A stretch of DNA of 64,000 nt, taken from a virus. Of this stretch, positions 19,419-28,572 are shown piece by piece. Position numbers and translations under genes: made by a program. The first letter of the stretch is position 1, and each line of letters opens with the position of its first letter. The DNA lies in IMG/VR virus record IMGVR_UViG_3300042544_001590, positions 62,001 through 126,000 of that record. The stretch is one strand, 5' to 3'. A model generated the notes under the pieces. That model saw only the letters and a list, made by a program, of their open reading frames with translations. It ran no database searches and was not told where the DNA came from.

Positions 19419-19670
19419 TCAACTATATCCAAGCTTTTTCAGAAACCGAAACACGGGATCAACGGCAACTTCCCCCAAATGTGCCAGATATTGGCGTTCA
19501 TCTTTCAGGGATTTCACCATAACTTTTCCATTTTTCTCCACATAACGGATAAATCCTTTTTTCACAGCATCGTCCAAAAGCTCAAACAAACGGCGAGTCT
19601 TGCCATGTTTGGCAATTTCCTCAATGATTTCCCCCACCATCTCTTCCAATAATTCCTGATCCTTGTTCAT
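19419..19670 (-). CDS. Small protein with shared N-terminal tag, 83 aa
   Basis: Starts MNKDQELLEEMVGEI, related to the MNKD tags at 5712 and 9798. The rest ('KTRRLFELLDDAVKKGFI', 'VEKNGKVMVKSLKDERQYL') resembles a winged-helix-like helix-helix-strand unit. Overlaps the upstream gene by ATGT. Unknown function. Confidence 0.55.
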   Translation of the reverse strand: MNKDQELLEEMVGEIIEEIAKHGKTRRLFELLDDAVKKGFIRYVEKNGKVMVKSLKDERQYLAHLGEVAVDPVFRFLKKLGYS

Positions 19671-19972
19671 GTTAATTTTTCTTTTAATTTTCCAAATGCC
19701 AATCTCACGGCATTATTTATCGGAGAATCCCCCACATATTCCGATTCGATCTCTTGAATTAATTTAAGAATACCCACCGCTTCCTCTTCCTGTTCTCCAT
19801 AGACGTTGGTAGTCATTAGAGGGGGTGCCATCCCGATTGTCTGTTTATTATAAGATAATTTAGTCCCCGCTTCATCGGGAACCGTTTGTTTGGGAACCCT
19901 TTGAGGGGGGTTGAATCCCGATTGATATTCCAAAATAATATCGGAATAGATGTTTGTTAATTCTCTGTCCAC
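19667..19972 (-). CDS. Hypothetical protein, 101 aa (GTG start)
   Basis: Starts 'DRELTNIYSDIILEYQSGF', which has the IY.. and ILE-Y elements of a possible head-targeting leader with an IxE cleavage-like site. The middle is Pro/Thr-rich and unstructured; the end is helical. Late motif ATCTAAATAATAAT stands right before the GTG. Confidence 0.55.
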   Translation of the reverse strand: MDRELTNIYSDIILEYQSGFNPPQRVPKQTVPDEAGTKLSYNKQTIGMAPPLMTTNVYGEQEEEAVGILKLIQEIESEYVGDSPINNAVRLAFGKLKEKLT

Positions 19973-19986
19973 ATTATTATTTAGAT
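19973..19986 (-). promoter_or_regulatory. Late-type start motif before a GTG start
   Basis: Minus strand ATCTAAATAATAAT directly before GTG at 19972. Confidence 0.6.
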
Positions 19987-20005
19987 TTACAAGCTAGATT
20001 TGTAT

Positions 20006-20018
20006 GTTAAGTATAGAT
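20006..20018 (+). promoter_or_regulatory. Middle-type start motif of clpP
   Basis: GTTAAGTATAGAT directly before ATG at 20019; decides this start over the ATG at 20004, which lies inside the motif. Confidence 0.55.
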
Positions 20019-20660
20019 ATGAAGTGGCGTTACCGAAACGAAGAAGAGAAGGAGAACACAAATGCATTTCAAATGCCTCAAATTATCATAAATTCTTCAG
20101 ACGGGGAAGAAACCCAATCTCCCCAAGGAATCCGCGTCATTAACAATAAAATTTTATTTTATGCGGATGTTGATGAGGGGGCAATGTTAGAACTCAACAG
20201 GGTTCTTCTGGAAACGGATTTGAAGCTCCAGAGTGTTGCCCTTGGTTTGGATGGTGGGTATGAGCCTATCATCAATCTTCATTTGAACACCTATGGGGGC
20301 AGTATCTTTGCAGCATTCTCCACGGTGGATACCATCCGTAGGCTAAAATCCAAGGTCTATACCCACATTGATGGTAGCGTAGCAAGTGCTGGAACTTTGG
20401 TTTCTGCCATTGGTCATAAGAGATATATGGGGCAACATGCCCATCTTCTGATTCATCAATTGAGTTCCGGTGTATATGGAAAGTTTTCTGAGATGGAGGA
20501 TGAGATTTTCAATTGCACAAATTTGATGAAACTTTTGAAAGATTTCTATAAAAAGAATACGAAGCTTCCCATGAAAAAATTGGACGAGCTTTTGAAGAGG
20601 GACATCTGGCTCAATGCGGAGGAATGCCTACAATACGGAATCGTTGATGAGATCATTTAA
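20019..20660 (+). CDS. clpP: ClpP-like serine protease
   Basis: 213 aa. 'DGSVASAGTLVSAIGHKRYM' contains the catalytic Ser in the SxASAG context, 'AHLLIHQLSSGVYG' the catalytic His, and 'DIWLNAEECLQYGIVDEI' is the typical ClpP end with Asp. The N-terminal 40 residues are charged and extra. Phage ClpP homologues act in head maturation or host protein turnover; no Clp ATPase is seen nearby. Confidence 0.88.
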   Translation: MKWRYRNEEEKENTNAFQMPQIIINSSDGEETQSPQGIRVINNKILFYADVDEGAMLELNRVLLETDLKLQSVALGLDGGYEPIINLHLNTYGGSIFAAFSTVDTIRRLKSKVYTHIDGSVASAGTLVSAIGHKRYMGQHAHLLIHQLSSGVYGKFSEMEDEIFNCTNLMKLLKDFYKKNTKLPMKKLDELLKRDIWLNAEECLQYGIVDEII

Positions 20661-20742
20661 AGCTTGATTTTTGGAATCTCCGTGCCATTATTTAGCACAG
20701 CGAACAACCAAAATTCAAAACGATAATCAGCGAAAACGAGAG

Positions 20743-20759
20743 ATAAATAATCAGGCAAT
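20743..20759 (+). promoter_or_regulatory. Late/middle-type start motif of nrdB
   Basis: ATAAATAATCAGGCAAT before ATG at 20760. Confidence 0.5.
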
Positions 20760-21734
20760 ATGAGCATTTTTGACGAACAGATAAGCAGGAAACCAAACAA
20801 ATACCCTTGGACAGAACAATTCATTGAAGCCATGCACAATGGCTTTTGGACTGATAAGGAGTTCTCTTTTAAGAGTGATCTACATCAGTTCAAGACTCAA
20901 CTCACGGATCAGGAGCGGGAAATCATCGTGAGAACATTATCCGCCATTGGACAGATTGAAGTTGCTGTAAAAACATTTTGGGCAAAGCTTGGGGATAATC
21001 TTCCCCATCCATCCCTATCTGATTTAGGTTTCGTCATGGCGAATGTTGAGGTGATTCATAATAATGCATATGAACGATTGTTAGATGTATTGGGGTTGAA
21101 TGATGTATTTGAAGAAAATCTCAAATTGGACTGGATTCAGGGAAGGGTTAAATATCTTAAAAAATATACCCATCGTTTCTACAAGGATTCCAAGAAACAA
21201 TATCTTTATGCTCTGATTCTTTTCACGTTGTTTGTTGAAAACGTATCCCTATTTTCTCAATTTTATATCATTAATTGGTTTGCTCGGTATAAAAACGTTC
21301 TCAAAGATACTGATCAACAGGTTCGATATACGAGAAATGAAGAACTGATACATGGGCTGGTTGGTGTCAAATTGATCAATACTATTAGAGAAGAGTTACC
21401 AGAATTATTTGATCAAGAATTGGAAGAAAAAATATATCAAGAAGCTGAACAAGCATTTATTTCAGAATCCAAGATTGTGGATTGGATGATTAACGGAATT
21501 GATGAAAAGGGGCTAACTGCTCCGATCCTCAAAGAATTTATTAAAAACAGGATCAATGAATCGTTGGTTCAAATTGGATTTAAGAAAATTTTTGATATTG
21601 ATGAGGATTTATTGGAAGAGACTTCGTGGTTTGATGAAGAATTATTGGGATCAAACGCCACAGATTTTTTCCACTCAAAGCCCGTAGAATACGCTAAAAA
21701 ATCACAAAATTACGACGAAGACGAATTATTTTAA
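20760..21734 (+). CDS. nrdB: Ribonucleotide reductase class I, small subunit
   Basis: 324 aa. 'IGQIEVAVKTFW' (first metal ligand region, Glu), 'EVIHNNAYERLL' (ExxH and the radical-type Tyr four residues after His), 'VENVSLFSQF' and 'RNEELIHG' (second ExxH) give the di-metal core. Forms the radical used by NrdA to reduce ribonucleotides. The C-terminus ends 'NYDEDELF', a NrdA-binding tail. Followed after 4 nt by nrdA. Confidence 0.93.
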   Translation: MSIFDEQISRKPNKYPWTEQFIEAMHNGFWTDKEFSFKSDLHQFKTQLTDQEREIIVRTLSAIGQIEVAVKTFWAKLGDNLPHPSLSDLGFVMANVEVIHNNAYERLLDVLGLNDVFEENLKLDWIQGRVKYLKKYTHRFYKDSKKQYLYALILFTLFVENVSLFSQFYIINWFARYKNVLKDTDQQVRYTRNEELIHGLVGVKLINTIREELPELFDQELEEKIYQEAEQAFISESKIVDWMINGIDEKGLTAPILKEFIKNRINESLVQIGFKKIFDIDEDLLEETSWFDEELLGSNATDFFHSKPVEYAKKSQNYDEDELF

Positions 21735-21738
21735 TTAT

Positions 21739-23391
21739 ATGACAAGAGAAGACTATTACTGGTTGAACGAGGACTCCATCAAATTTTTGGAGAGAGGATA
21801 TCTAAAAGAAGGGCAAACCGCACTTGAAAGGATTGATGAGATTGCAAACACAGCGGAAAAGATATTGGGGATCAAAGGATTTTCCAAAAAATTTCAAGGT
21901 TATATGGCGAAAGGTTATTACAGCCTTGCCACTCCTGTTTGGATGAATTTTGGAAATAAGCGTGGAAATCCCATCTCCTGCTTTAATAGTTATGTTGGGG
22001 ATAGTATTGAAAATTTCCTAATCAAACAAGCTGAAGTTGGTATGATGACCAAAGTGGGGGGCGGAACCTCTGGATACTTTGGTGATATTCGTCCCCGTGG
22101 TTCCAAGATTTCCACTGGTGGTGTCGCGGAAGGTGCTGTTCGTTGCATGGAATTGTTTGACACTGTTACAAGTATTGTGAGTCAGGGTAGCGCACGTAGG
22201 GGAAGCTTTGCCGCATATCTTCCGATTGATCACGATGACTTTGATGAATTTATGAAAATCCGTTCGGAGGGACACCCGATCCAAGATATGTCAATTGGTA
22301 TTTGTGTATCCGATGAATGGATGAAATCCATGCTTGATGGAGATAAAGAAAAAAGACATAGGTGGGGGGCAGTTATTAAAAAGCGTAATGAGACAGGTTA
22401 TCCCTATGTGTTCTTCACCGACAACGCCAACAACCAAAAACCACAGGTTTACAAGGACAAAGGATATGATATCAAATCCAGTAATCTTTGCTCTGAAATC
22501 TTTCTCCCCTCATCTGCCGATGAATCGTTTGTGTGTTGTCTATCATCTCTAAACCTGCTTTGGTGGGAAGAGATTAAGGAGACGGATGCTGTTGAGACGA
22601 TGGTGATGTTTCTTGATGCTGTGATGAGTGAATTCATTGAGAAAAATGCTGATAGTATTTTGATGAAAGCTGCTTATAATTTCGCCAAGAACCATAGGGC
22701 ATTGGGAATGGGCGTTCTTGGATATCATAGCTATCTCCAATCTAAAATGATTGCATGGGAAAGTATGGATGCTCATTTTGAGAATCTTGAAATCTTTTCA
22801 GAGATTCGCAAACGTGCTGATAAAGCGACGGAAGAATTGGCTCAAATGTTTGGAGAGCCGGAAGTCCTAAAAGGTTATGGTCGTCGGAATACCACCACAT
22901 TAGCAGTTGCTCCGACAACAAGTTCAGCATTTATTCTTGGACAAGTTTCCCCATCCATTGAACCTCTCAATTCCAATTACTTCGTGAAGAATTTGGCTAA
23001 AGGTAAATTCACATATAAGAATCCCCATCTCATCGAATTGTTGAAATCGAAAGACAAAAATAGCAAGGATATTTGGAAAGATATTTTATCTCATGGTGGA
23101 AGTGTCCAACATTTGGATTTCCTGTCTCAAGAGGAAAAAGATATATTCAAAACGTTTGCTGAGATTTCCCAAAAAGAAATCATTGTTCAAGCAGCACAAC
23201 GTGGTAAATTTATTGATCAGGGGCAATCCCTAAATGTCATGATTCCAGCGGGAACCAAACCAAAGGACATCAATCAACTCATGATCTTCGCTTGGGAACA
23301 AGGGATTAAATCTCTCTATTACCAACGCTCATCAAATCCGAGTCAAGATTTGGCAAGATCAATTATGAATTGCAAGTCCTGTGAAGGTTAG
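21739..23391 (+). CDS. nrdA: Ribonucleotide reductase class I, large subunit (compact)
   Basis: 550 aa, against about 750 in E. coli. The catalytic barrel is intact: 'PISCFNSYVGD' (first redox Cys), 'NLCSEIFLP' (active-site Asn, Cys, Glu), 'FVCCLSSLNL' (second redox Cys), 'SLYYQRSS' (radical-transfer Tyr pair), and the C-terminal 'NCKSCEG' Cys pair. The N-terminal ATP-cone is missing, so dATP overall inhibition should be absent. Converges with the baseplate gene by 4 nt. Confidence 0.93.
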   Translation: MTREDYYWLNEDSIKFLERGYLKEGQTALERIDEIANTAEKILGIKGFSKKFQGYMAKGYYSLATPVWMNFGNKRGNPISCFNSYVGDSIENFLIKQAEVGMMTKVGGGTSGYFGDIRPRGSKISTGGVAEGAVRCMELFDTVTSIVSQGSARRGSFAAYLPIDHDDFDEFMKIRSEGHPIQDMSIGICVSDEWMKSMLDGDKEKRHRWGAVIKKRNETGYPYVFFTDNANNQKPQVYKDKGYDIKSSNLCSEIFLPSSADESFVCCLSSLNLLWWEEIKETDAVETMVMFLDAVMSEFIEKNADSILMKAAYNFAKNHRALGMGVLGYHSYLQSKMIAWESMDAHFENLEIFSEIRKRADKATEELAQMFGEPEVLKGYGRRNTTTLAVAPTTSSAFILGQVSPSIEPLNSNYFVKNLAKGKFTYKNPHLIELLKSKDKNSKDIWKDILSHGGSVQHLDFLSQEEKDIFKTFAEISQKEIIVQAAQRGKFIDQGQSLNVMIPAGTKPKDINQLMIFAWEQGIKSLYYQRSSNPSQDLARSIMNCKSCEG

Positions 23392-24977
23392 CCCTTCTGC
23401 GGTTTCTTCTTCTCATGCATCTGCGGCATTGCTTGGGCAACCGAATTGTGGACATTGATACCATTACTGTGGGCATCCTTGCGAACATCCTCATTGGCTT
23501 CCATGAGCTTCAACGGTAGATTGTTGAAGTGGTGGCTGTGAGGATACGTCACAATCAAGTCATCGGCGGCTCTGGCATACACTGGATAAAAGGCTCCCGC
23601 TATCTCACACTCCCCGATAAACAGGCTGCGATTCGTTGTTGTGGCGAACCTACCGGACACCAGTGTATTTTCCGTCTGCTGCACCTCCAGAGGGGCTGTA
23701 ACGCCCTGTAGGTATGTCTGACCCTCCACGGCAAGACCCCCTCCTACGATTAAGTTATTTTTAACTCCAAGGGATGATTCAACATAAACCTGTCTGTTCG
23801 TCCTAAGAACAATAGTTTTCATGGATTGTAATTCAATTGCATTTTCTGATCCAATGTGAACACCGTGGGAAGCATTTAGGTTTATTTTTTTAAATCCAGC
23901 TTTTAAAGTGGCTCCCCCCAATTCCGTGGCTCCCGTAGTCTTCAGAGAAATGCCACCTGAACCCACGATACGATTGTAGGAATTACCCACGATCTTGGTG
24001 TCCTGACCACATGGGAAATTGGAAGAATTATCTATTTCCTCCACATGAGGAATATAATCGTGGTTCTTATATACACCAGTATCCCCAACAAGCATTTCAA
24101 AGGGTTGGCTTCTACCTTTTTCATCAATGCGAACGGAAGGATAATCATTGAAAACTGCACCCACCGTCTCAACCTTATTTCGTTTGACGATGATATGTTC
24201 ATCCCCCCCATCCCCCATCTTTTCCTCAATTGGGGTGAGTTCTTCCTGAATTGCCAAGACCTTATCGGCAATATTCTGTGCTTCCTCTTCCGGTTCCCAT
24301 TCCCCGTTTTCCGTAGCTGCCGATTTCTTCGCACCAAATTCCAGAACACCGGGAGCTTTTGATCCTTGTTGACCAGCACTCTTGGAAATATCCTCTTCCT
24401 TTACATCTTTATTGCTTGCTGGTTTGGTCTTGCCATGATCGGGAACGGGGGAATAATCGGTTACTTCATCAATGGATGATAACCTTCGGGGTAATTTTTT
24501 ATAACCACTGAACTTATTCTCCACCACATAGACCTTGGAACCGATTACTGGATTGTCTGCACGTTCTCCCTCCAAATCGGTATTGACACCGTTCGGTCCA
24601 GATACTCCCCCACGCTTGATCTTGAATTTGGAATTGACCAGTGCCACAGATTTGAAGGTGTCTTTCCATTGTTGGAATGCTTCCAACTCATCATCCTTTA
24701 AAAATCCCTTGAAATCGTAGCGTGTATTACCAACACGATTGGTTTGAACACCTTTGACGAATTTATTATCATCATTGAGAACCGTTTCAAAATTATCATT
24801 GATGACATGGGTTTGCTTATTGTTAGTAGCAAGCTCCGAATTAACCAGATTGTTCATCAGAACATTACTACCCGATCTTTGAGAAAGCTGAACACTTTCG
24901 TTATCGGTTGAATTTGTGATCACCAAAGAGCCACCCCTTTGATTAAACACCGTTCTATTTCTATAAATCTTGCTCAT
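23388..24977 (-). CDS. Baseplate hub spike, gp5-like beta-helix part
   Basis: 529 aa. The C-terminal half has the repeating short beta pattern of gp5 spikes ('GGISLKTTGATELGGATLKA', 'NLNASHGVHIGSENAIEL', 'VYVESSLGVKNNLIVGGG'). It ends with 'YPHSHHF', possibly a metal-binding tip. The N-terminal half is charged linker. With the next gene it forms a two-gene version of the T4 hub needle, without an obvious lysozyme domain. ATG overlaps the upstream stop. Confidence 0.7.
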   Translation of the reverse strand: MSKIYRNRTVFNQRGGSLVITNSTDNESVQLSQRSGSNVLMNNLVNSELATNNKQTHVINDNFETVLNDDNKFVKGVQTNRVGNTRYDFKGFLKDDELEAFQQWKDTFKSVALVNSKFKIKRGGVSGPNGVNTDLEGERADNPVIGSKVYVVENKFSGYKKLPRRLSSIDEVTDYSPVPDHGKTKPASNKDVKEEDISKSAGQQGSKAPGVLEFGAKKSAATENGEWEPEEEAQNIADKVLAIQEELTPIEEKMGDGGDEHIIVKRNKVETVGAVFNDYPSVRIDEKGRSQPFEMLVGDTGVYKNHDYIPHVEEIDNSSNFPCGQDTKIVGNSYNRIVGSGGISLKTTGATELGGATLKAGFKKINLNASHGVHIGSENAIELQSMKTIVLRTNRQVYVESSLGVKNNLIVGGGLAVEGQTYLQGVTAPLEVQQTENTLVSGRFATTTNRSLFIGECEIAGAFYPVYARAADDLIVTYPHSHHFNNLPLKLMEANEDVRKDAHSNGINVHNSVAQAMPQMHEKKKPQKG

Positions 24978-25702
24978 TAGTTTTCAAAATCGTTTGGATA
25001 ATAAGGGGAAATCTTGTTATCATTGTCGGTTCTATTTATCAGTGTCAGTCCACGGAAATCCTGTGACACGCCAAAGTAAATGGGAAAGTTCAAATCTCCC
25101 AGATAATGGAACACCCAAACCTTGGAACCCACTTCGGGAATACCAAACATTCCTTTAGATTTGTTGGTGAAATTATTTGATTTATATCCAAACGCATAGG
25201 GATTGCATTTCACACTAAAAACATCCAGAGGAGTTGCAAACGCATCAGATACCATAGTATCCCTGTTTTCATATAAAAATGAGGGGGAGAACGATCCTCC
25301 GCTCAGAGTGGGGACTTCCGTATTATTATTTTCATATGTTTCCGAATAGTTACTGTCCGTTATAACAGCCAAACCATCCCCATCTTGTTTGAAGTATCGT
25401 CCATTACCAGATTCACCCATGAGGGGATAACATGGTTCTGCCCATGGGATATGTGTTGAAATCTCTTCGTAAATCTTGATATCAACCCAAGTATCATCGG
25501 GGTTGTTGAGTCCGGGTCTTTGGACGTTCATCTCCTCATATTTCTCAAACCACTCGTCAAAGGGTTGGTTCGACAATTCGGGAATGAATATCTTAACCCG
25601 ATTCATTTTCAGGGGATCATTGTTCTTGACCACGATCCCACGGTAGAACGATTCGTCGTTCCTTCTCGCTTCATTACCCAATCCCGATCCGCGAATAAAC
25701 AC
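24977..25702 (-). CDS. Baseplate hub OB-fold protein, gp5 N-terminal-like (GTG start)
   Basis: 241 aa. 'YRGIVVKNNDPLKMNRVKIFIPELS' carries the gp5/VgrG OB-fold opening; 'GMFGIPEVGSKVWVFHYLGDLNFPIYFG' is the conserved second part. Connects the hub to the spike encoded by the next gene. The start is GTG at 25702 with TATTAAGTATTGTT before it. Confidence 0.75.
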   Translation of the reverse strand: MFIRGSGLGNEARRNDESFYRGIVVKNNDPLKMNRVKIFIPELSNQPFDEWFEKYEEMNVQRPGLNNPDDTWVDIKIYEEISTHIPWAEPCYPLMGESGNGRYFKQDGDGLAVITDSNYSETYENNNTEVPTLSGGSFSPSFLYENRDTMVSDAFATPLDVFSVKCNPYAFGYKSNNFTNKSKGMFGIPEVGSKVWVFHYLGDLNFPIYFGVSQDFRGLTLINRTDNDNKISPYYPNDFEN

Positions 25703-25716
25703 AACAATACTTAATA
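25703..25716 (-). promoter_or_regulatory. Late/middle-type start motif before a GTG start
   Basis: Minus strand TATTAAGTATTGTT directly before GTG at 25702. Confidence 0.55.
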
Positions 25717-25723
25717 AGGTATC

Positions 25724-26866
25724 TTACATGACCAACATCAAAGGAGGGTCCATCGTGCCGTATCCACCTTCAACAAGGAAATTTTCAAGTTCTTTCTTCT
25801 CTTCCAAACCTTCTGAAAGAACGTTGGAACCATCAATGACCCCCCCTCCGGGTAGGGGGGTGTTGGATATCTTAGTGAGTATCCGACCCCACATAATCTT
25901 TGACATGGCCGTAGCGTATTCCAAAATCCATTTTTCCTTCACTAAATCCCTCAATGGTCTTTCCACATAACATGTGAGCAACCCATAGAATTGGGTATTC
26001 TTCGGCTGGGGAATCAAACGGAGATATTGTGTTCTTGCATCAAAATAGATGTCCCGACGAGTGGCAAACATTTTTTCGCGGGTATCAATCCAATCCTTGA
26101 CGGTGTGCCAAGACAGGATATCAAATCCATAGTTACCCAGCGAATAAGCATGATAACTTTGTTGTGCCATGGTTTGTTCAACGGAGAACAGTGTGTTTAC
26201 GCCCGTAGTAGAACCTTCCTCAAAGGCGATAACATCAACTACTTTACGGTAATCCATGACATCATAATCAAACATATTATTAAATGTGTTCACATCATCC
26301 TGTTGTTCACACTGTATTGTGAACGGTTTTTGGTAAGACTGTTGGAACAACACACCCAAACCAGCATCAAATTCCACGATAAGATCATACGTGGTTTGAT
26401 CAATGATCTGCATGGAAGTAATACCATCGGAAGGAACAGCACCACTCAATGCTGACGAAGCGGTGAAATATGCACTTGGAATCGTTGAAAGGGAAACATA
26501 CAAAGGTGTGGGAAGCGTAACTTCGTAATCCGGTTGTGGTCCTGTTCTTTTATCATTAAGCTTTTCAGATGGGGTGTAACCGGAATTTGCTACCGTAAAA
26601 AGGTGATCTAACCGCAAGCCTTTGTTACCCTCATATAATCGGCTGTCAAACAGAAGATATTCCTTAGTGTAACCACTATATACTGTATAGAAGTCAACCG
26701 CCATTGATATAGCTTCATACAACTGATCATAATGCAATTCCACATTAATCATAGGATGTCCCAAAGTTCTAAGGATACGTTCTCCAAGTCTTTGGTAGCA
26801 TTCTATTTTAGAATTCAGATTCGTTGACATGAATGCTGAAATCGGTTCCACTTGACATAAACTCAT
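25724..26866 (-). CDS. Neck / head-completion protein (gp13-like), with replaced 5' end
   Basis: 380 aa. Start region 'SNLNSKIECYQRLGERILRTLGHP' style and 'SGYTKEYLLFDSRLYEG' match neck/structural proteins of T4-like phages next to the portal. Codons 1-45 have a second, displaced copy at 28569-28706 encoding the same residues. This means the 5' end now attached to the gene came in with the neighbouring homing endonuclease. The promoter motif GATTAAATACTACT precedes the ATG. Assignment to gp13 rather than another neck protein is tentative. Confidence 0.6.
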   Translation of the reverse strand: MSLCQVEPISAFMSTNLNSKIECYQRLGERILRTLGHPMINVELHYDQLYEAISMAVDFYTVYSGYTKEYLLFDSRLYEGNKGLRLDHLFTVANSGYTPSEKLNDKRTGPQPDYEVTLPTPLYVSLSTIPSAYFTASSALSGAVPSDGITSMQIIDQTTYDLIVEFDAGLGVLFQQSYQKPFTIQCEQQDDVNTFNNMFDYDVMDYRKVVDVIAFEEGSTTGVNTLFSVEQTMAQQSYHAYSLGNYGFDILSWHTVKDWIDTREKMFATRRDIYFDARTQYLRLIPQPKNTQFYGLLTCYVERPLRDLVKEKWILEYATAMSKIMWGRILTKISNTPLPGGGVIDGSNVLSEGLEEKKELENFLVEGGYGTMDPPLMLVM

Positions 26867-26880
26867 AGTAGTATTTAATC
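26867..26880 (-). promoter_or_regulatory. Late-type start motif of the neck gene
   Basis: Minus strand GATTAAATACTACT directly before ATG at 26866; part of the imported segment. Confidence 0.6.
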
Positions 26881-26886
26881 AACCAT

Positions 26887-28572
26887 ATGAAATCAACGAA
26901 AAAATTAACATTGGAGGTCTTTATCCAAAGATCAAACGAAGCGCATAATAATTTTTATGACTATTCTAAATCAGAATATAAAAACGCAAATACTAAATTA
27001 ACCATAACTTGCCCAACCCATGGAGAATTCATACAGAAACCAGCGGATCACATGCGAGGATGTGGGTGTGTGTTATGTGGGAATTATAAAAACACGAGAT
27101 TGAAACCTTTTGAGCAATTCCTAGAAGAAGCTAATAAAAAACATGATAATTTTTATGATTATAGTAAAAGCATTTATATAAATTCCACCACTAAGATTAA
27201 CATAATTTGTCCTATTCATGGGGATTTCACACAAATTCCAAATTCTCATATTTCGGGTCAGGGATGTCCTAAATGTGGTCATTATAAAAATACAAATAAA
27301 AAGAACACCGAAGACTTTATTAAACGCTCTACGATTATACACAACAATAAATACGATTATTCAAAAGTTGAATATGATGGTAATAAGAAAAAGGTTATTA
27401 TAATATGCCCAACCCATGGAGAATTCATCCAAATTCCAAATGCACATTTACGGGGGGCTGGATGTTGGAACTGTAGTGTTGATTATAGAATGAACGAAAA
27501 AAGATCAAACAGTAAAGATTTTATAGAAAAAGCCAACATAGCCCATCAAAACAAATATGATTATTCATTAGTTAATTATTATAATAATTATCAAAAAATT
27601 CCCATAAAATGTCCTAAGCATGGGATATTCAATCAAAATCCGGGAAACCATTTACAAGGTGCTGGGTGTCCAAAATGCTCTTCAATTGAAAGTAAGTCTG
27701 AAACAAAAATAAAATCTATATTAGAGGAAACGGGAATCGATTTTATACAACAAGATAGAACTTTAATCAACCCATTTGAGATAGATTTCGTAATTCCTGA
27801 TTATAAAATTGGAATTGAGTTTAACGGTATTTACTATCATTCGGAAGATAATGGAGGTAAAAATAAAAAATACCATCTGAATAAAACAGATCGGTGTGAA
27901 AAAGAGGGATATCAATTAATCCATATTTTCGAAAATGAATACATACAAAAATATAATTTGTTGAGATTTAAAATAAAATCACTATTAAATAAAAATAAAT
28001 ATCGCATATTTGCTAGGAAGTGTATTGTCCGAGAAATAACACCTCAAGAGAAATGCAGATTTAATAAAAAATATCACATACAAGGGGATTCCCAATCATG
28101 TGTTAATTTGGGGTTGTTTTATAAAGAGAGGTTGGTTCAAGTTATGACTTTTTCTAAAAGAAGAAAAGCATTAGGTTCTAAACACGTTAAAGGTGAATAT
28201 GAACTTTCCAGAATGTCTTCTATGAAAGGATTTACCATTGTGGGTGGCGCATCCAAGCTATTAAAACATTTTGAGAAACATTATAATCCTAAGAAGTTAA
28301 TCTCTTATGCTGATAGAAGGTGGAGTAAAGGAGATGTGTATTATAAAATGGGGTTTTCATTTATTAGAAACACCCCACCAAATTATTGGTATTTTTATAA
28401 AAAACGCGCTGATAAGCCATTACACCACCGATACAAATTCGCTAAACATACTCTTGAAAAACAATTGGAAATATTTGACCCAAATTTAACAGAGTGGGAA
28501 AACATGAAAAACAATCATTATGATCGTATCTGGGACTCTGGTAATATGCTATTTGAAAAGGTGTATGATTAA
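26887..28572 (+). CDS. Homing endonuclease with four zinc-finger-like repeats and EDxHD/Vsr-type nuclease
   Basis: 561 aa. Four repeats of about 60 residues (roughly 9-65, 74-130, 138-192, 203-257) each contain 'YDYS', 'CPxHGxF', 'PxxH' and 'GCxxC'. A PDDEXK-like nuclease core follows: 'FEIDFVIPDYKIGIEFNGIYYHSE' (acidic and His residues of the EDxHD type), then a C-terminal domain ('GGASKLLKHFEKHYNPKKLI', 'SYADRRWSKGDVYYKMGF'). AT-rich, no Shine-Dalgarno, inserted in the neck gene. A homologue lies at 41757. Confidence 0.8.
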   Translation: MKSTKKLTLEVFIQRSNEAHNNFYDYSKSEYKNANTKLTITCPTHGEFIQKPADHMRGCGCVLCGNYKNTRLKPFEQFLEEANKKHDNFYDYSKSIYINSTTKINIICPIHGDFTQIPNSHISGQGCPKCGHYKNTNKKNTEDFIKRSTIIHNNKYDYSKVEYDGNKKKVIIICPTHGEFIQIPNAHLRGAGCWNCSVDYRMNEKRSNSKDFIEKANIAHQNKYDYSLVNYYNNYQKIPIKCPKHGIFNQNPGNHLQGAGCPKCSSIESKSETKIKSILEETGIDFIQQDRTLINPFEIDFVIPDYKIGIEFNGIYYHSEDNGGKNKKYHLNKTDRCEKEGYQLIHIFENEYIQKYNLLRFKIKSLLNKNKYRIFARKCIVREITPQEKCRFNKKYHIQGDSQSCVNLGLFYKERLVQVMTFSKRRKALGSKHVKGEYELSRMSSMKGFTIVGGASKLLKHFEKHYNPKKLISYADRRWSKGDVYYKMGFSFIRNTPPNYWYFYKKRADKPLHHRYKFAKHTLEKQLEIFDPNLTEWENMKNNHYDRIWDSGNMLFEKVYD

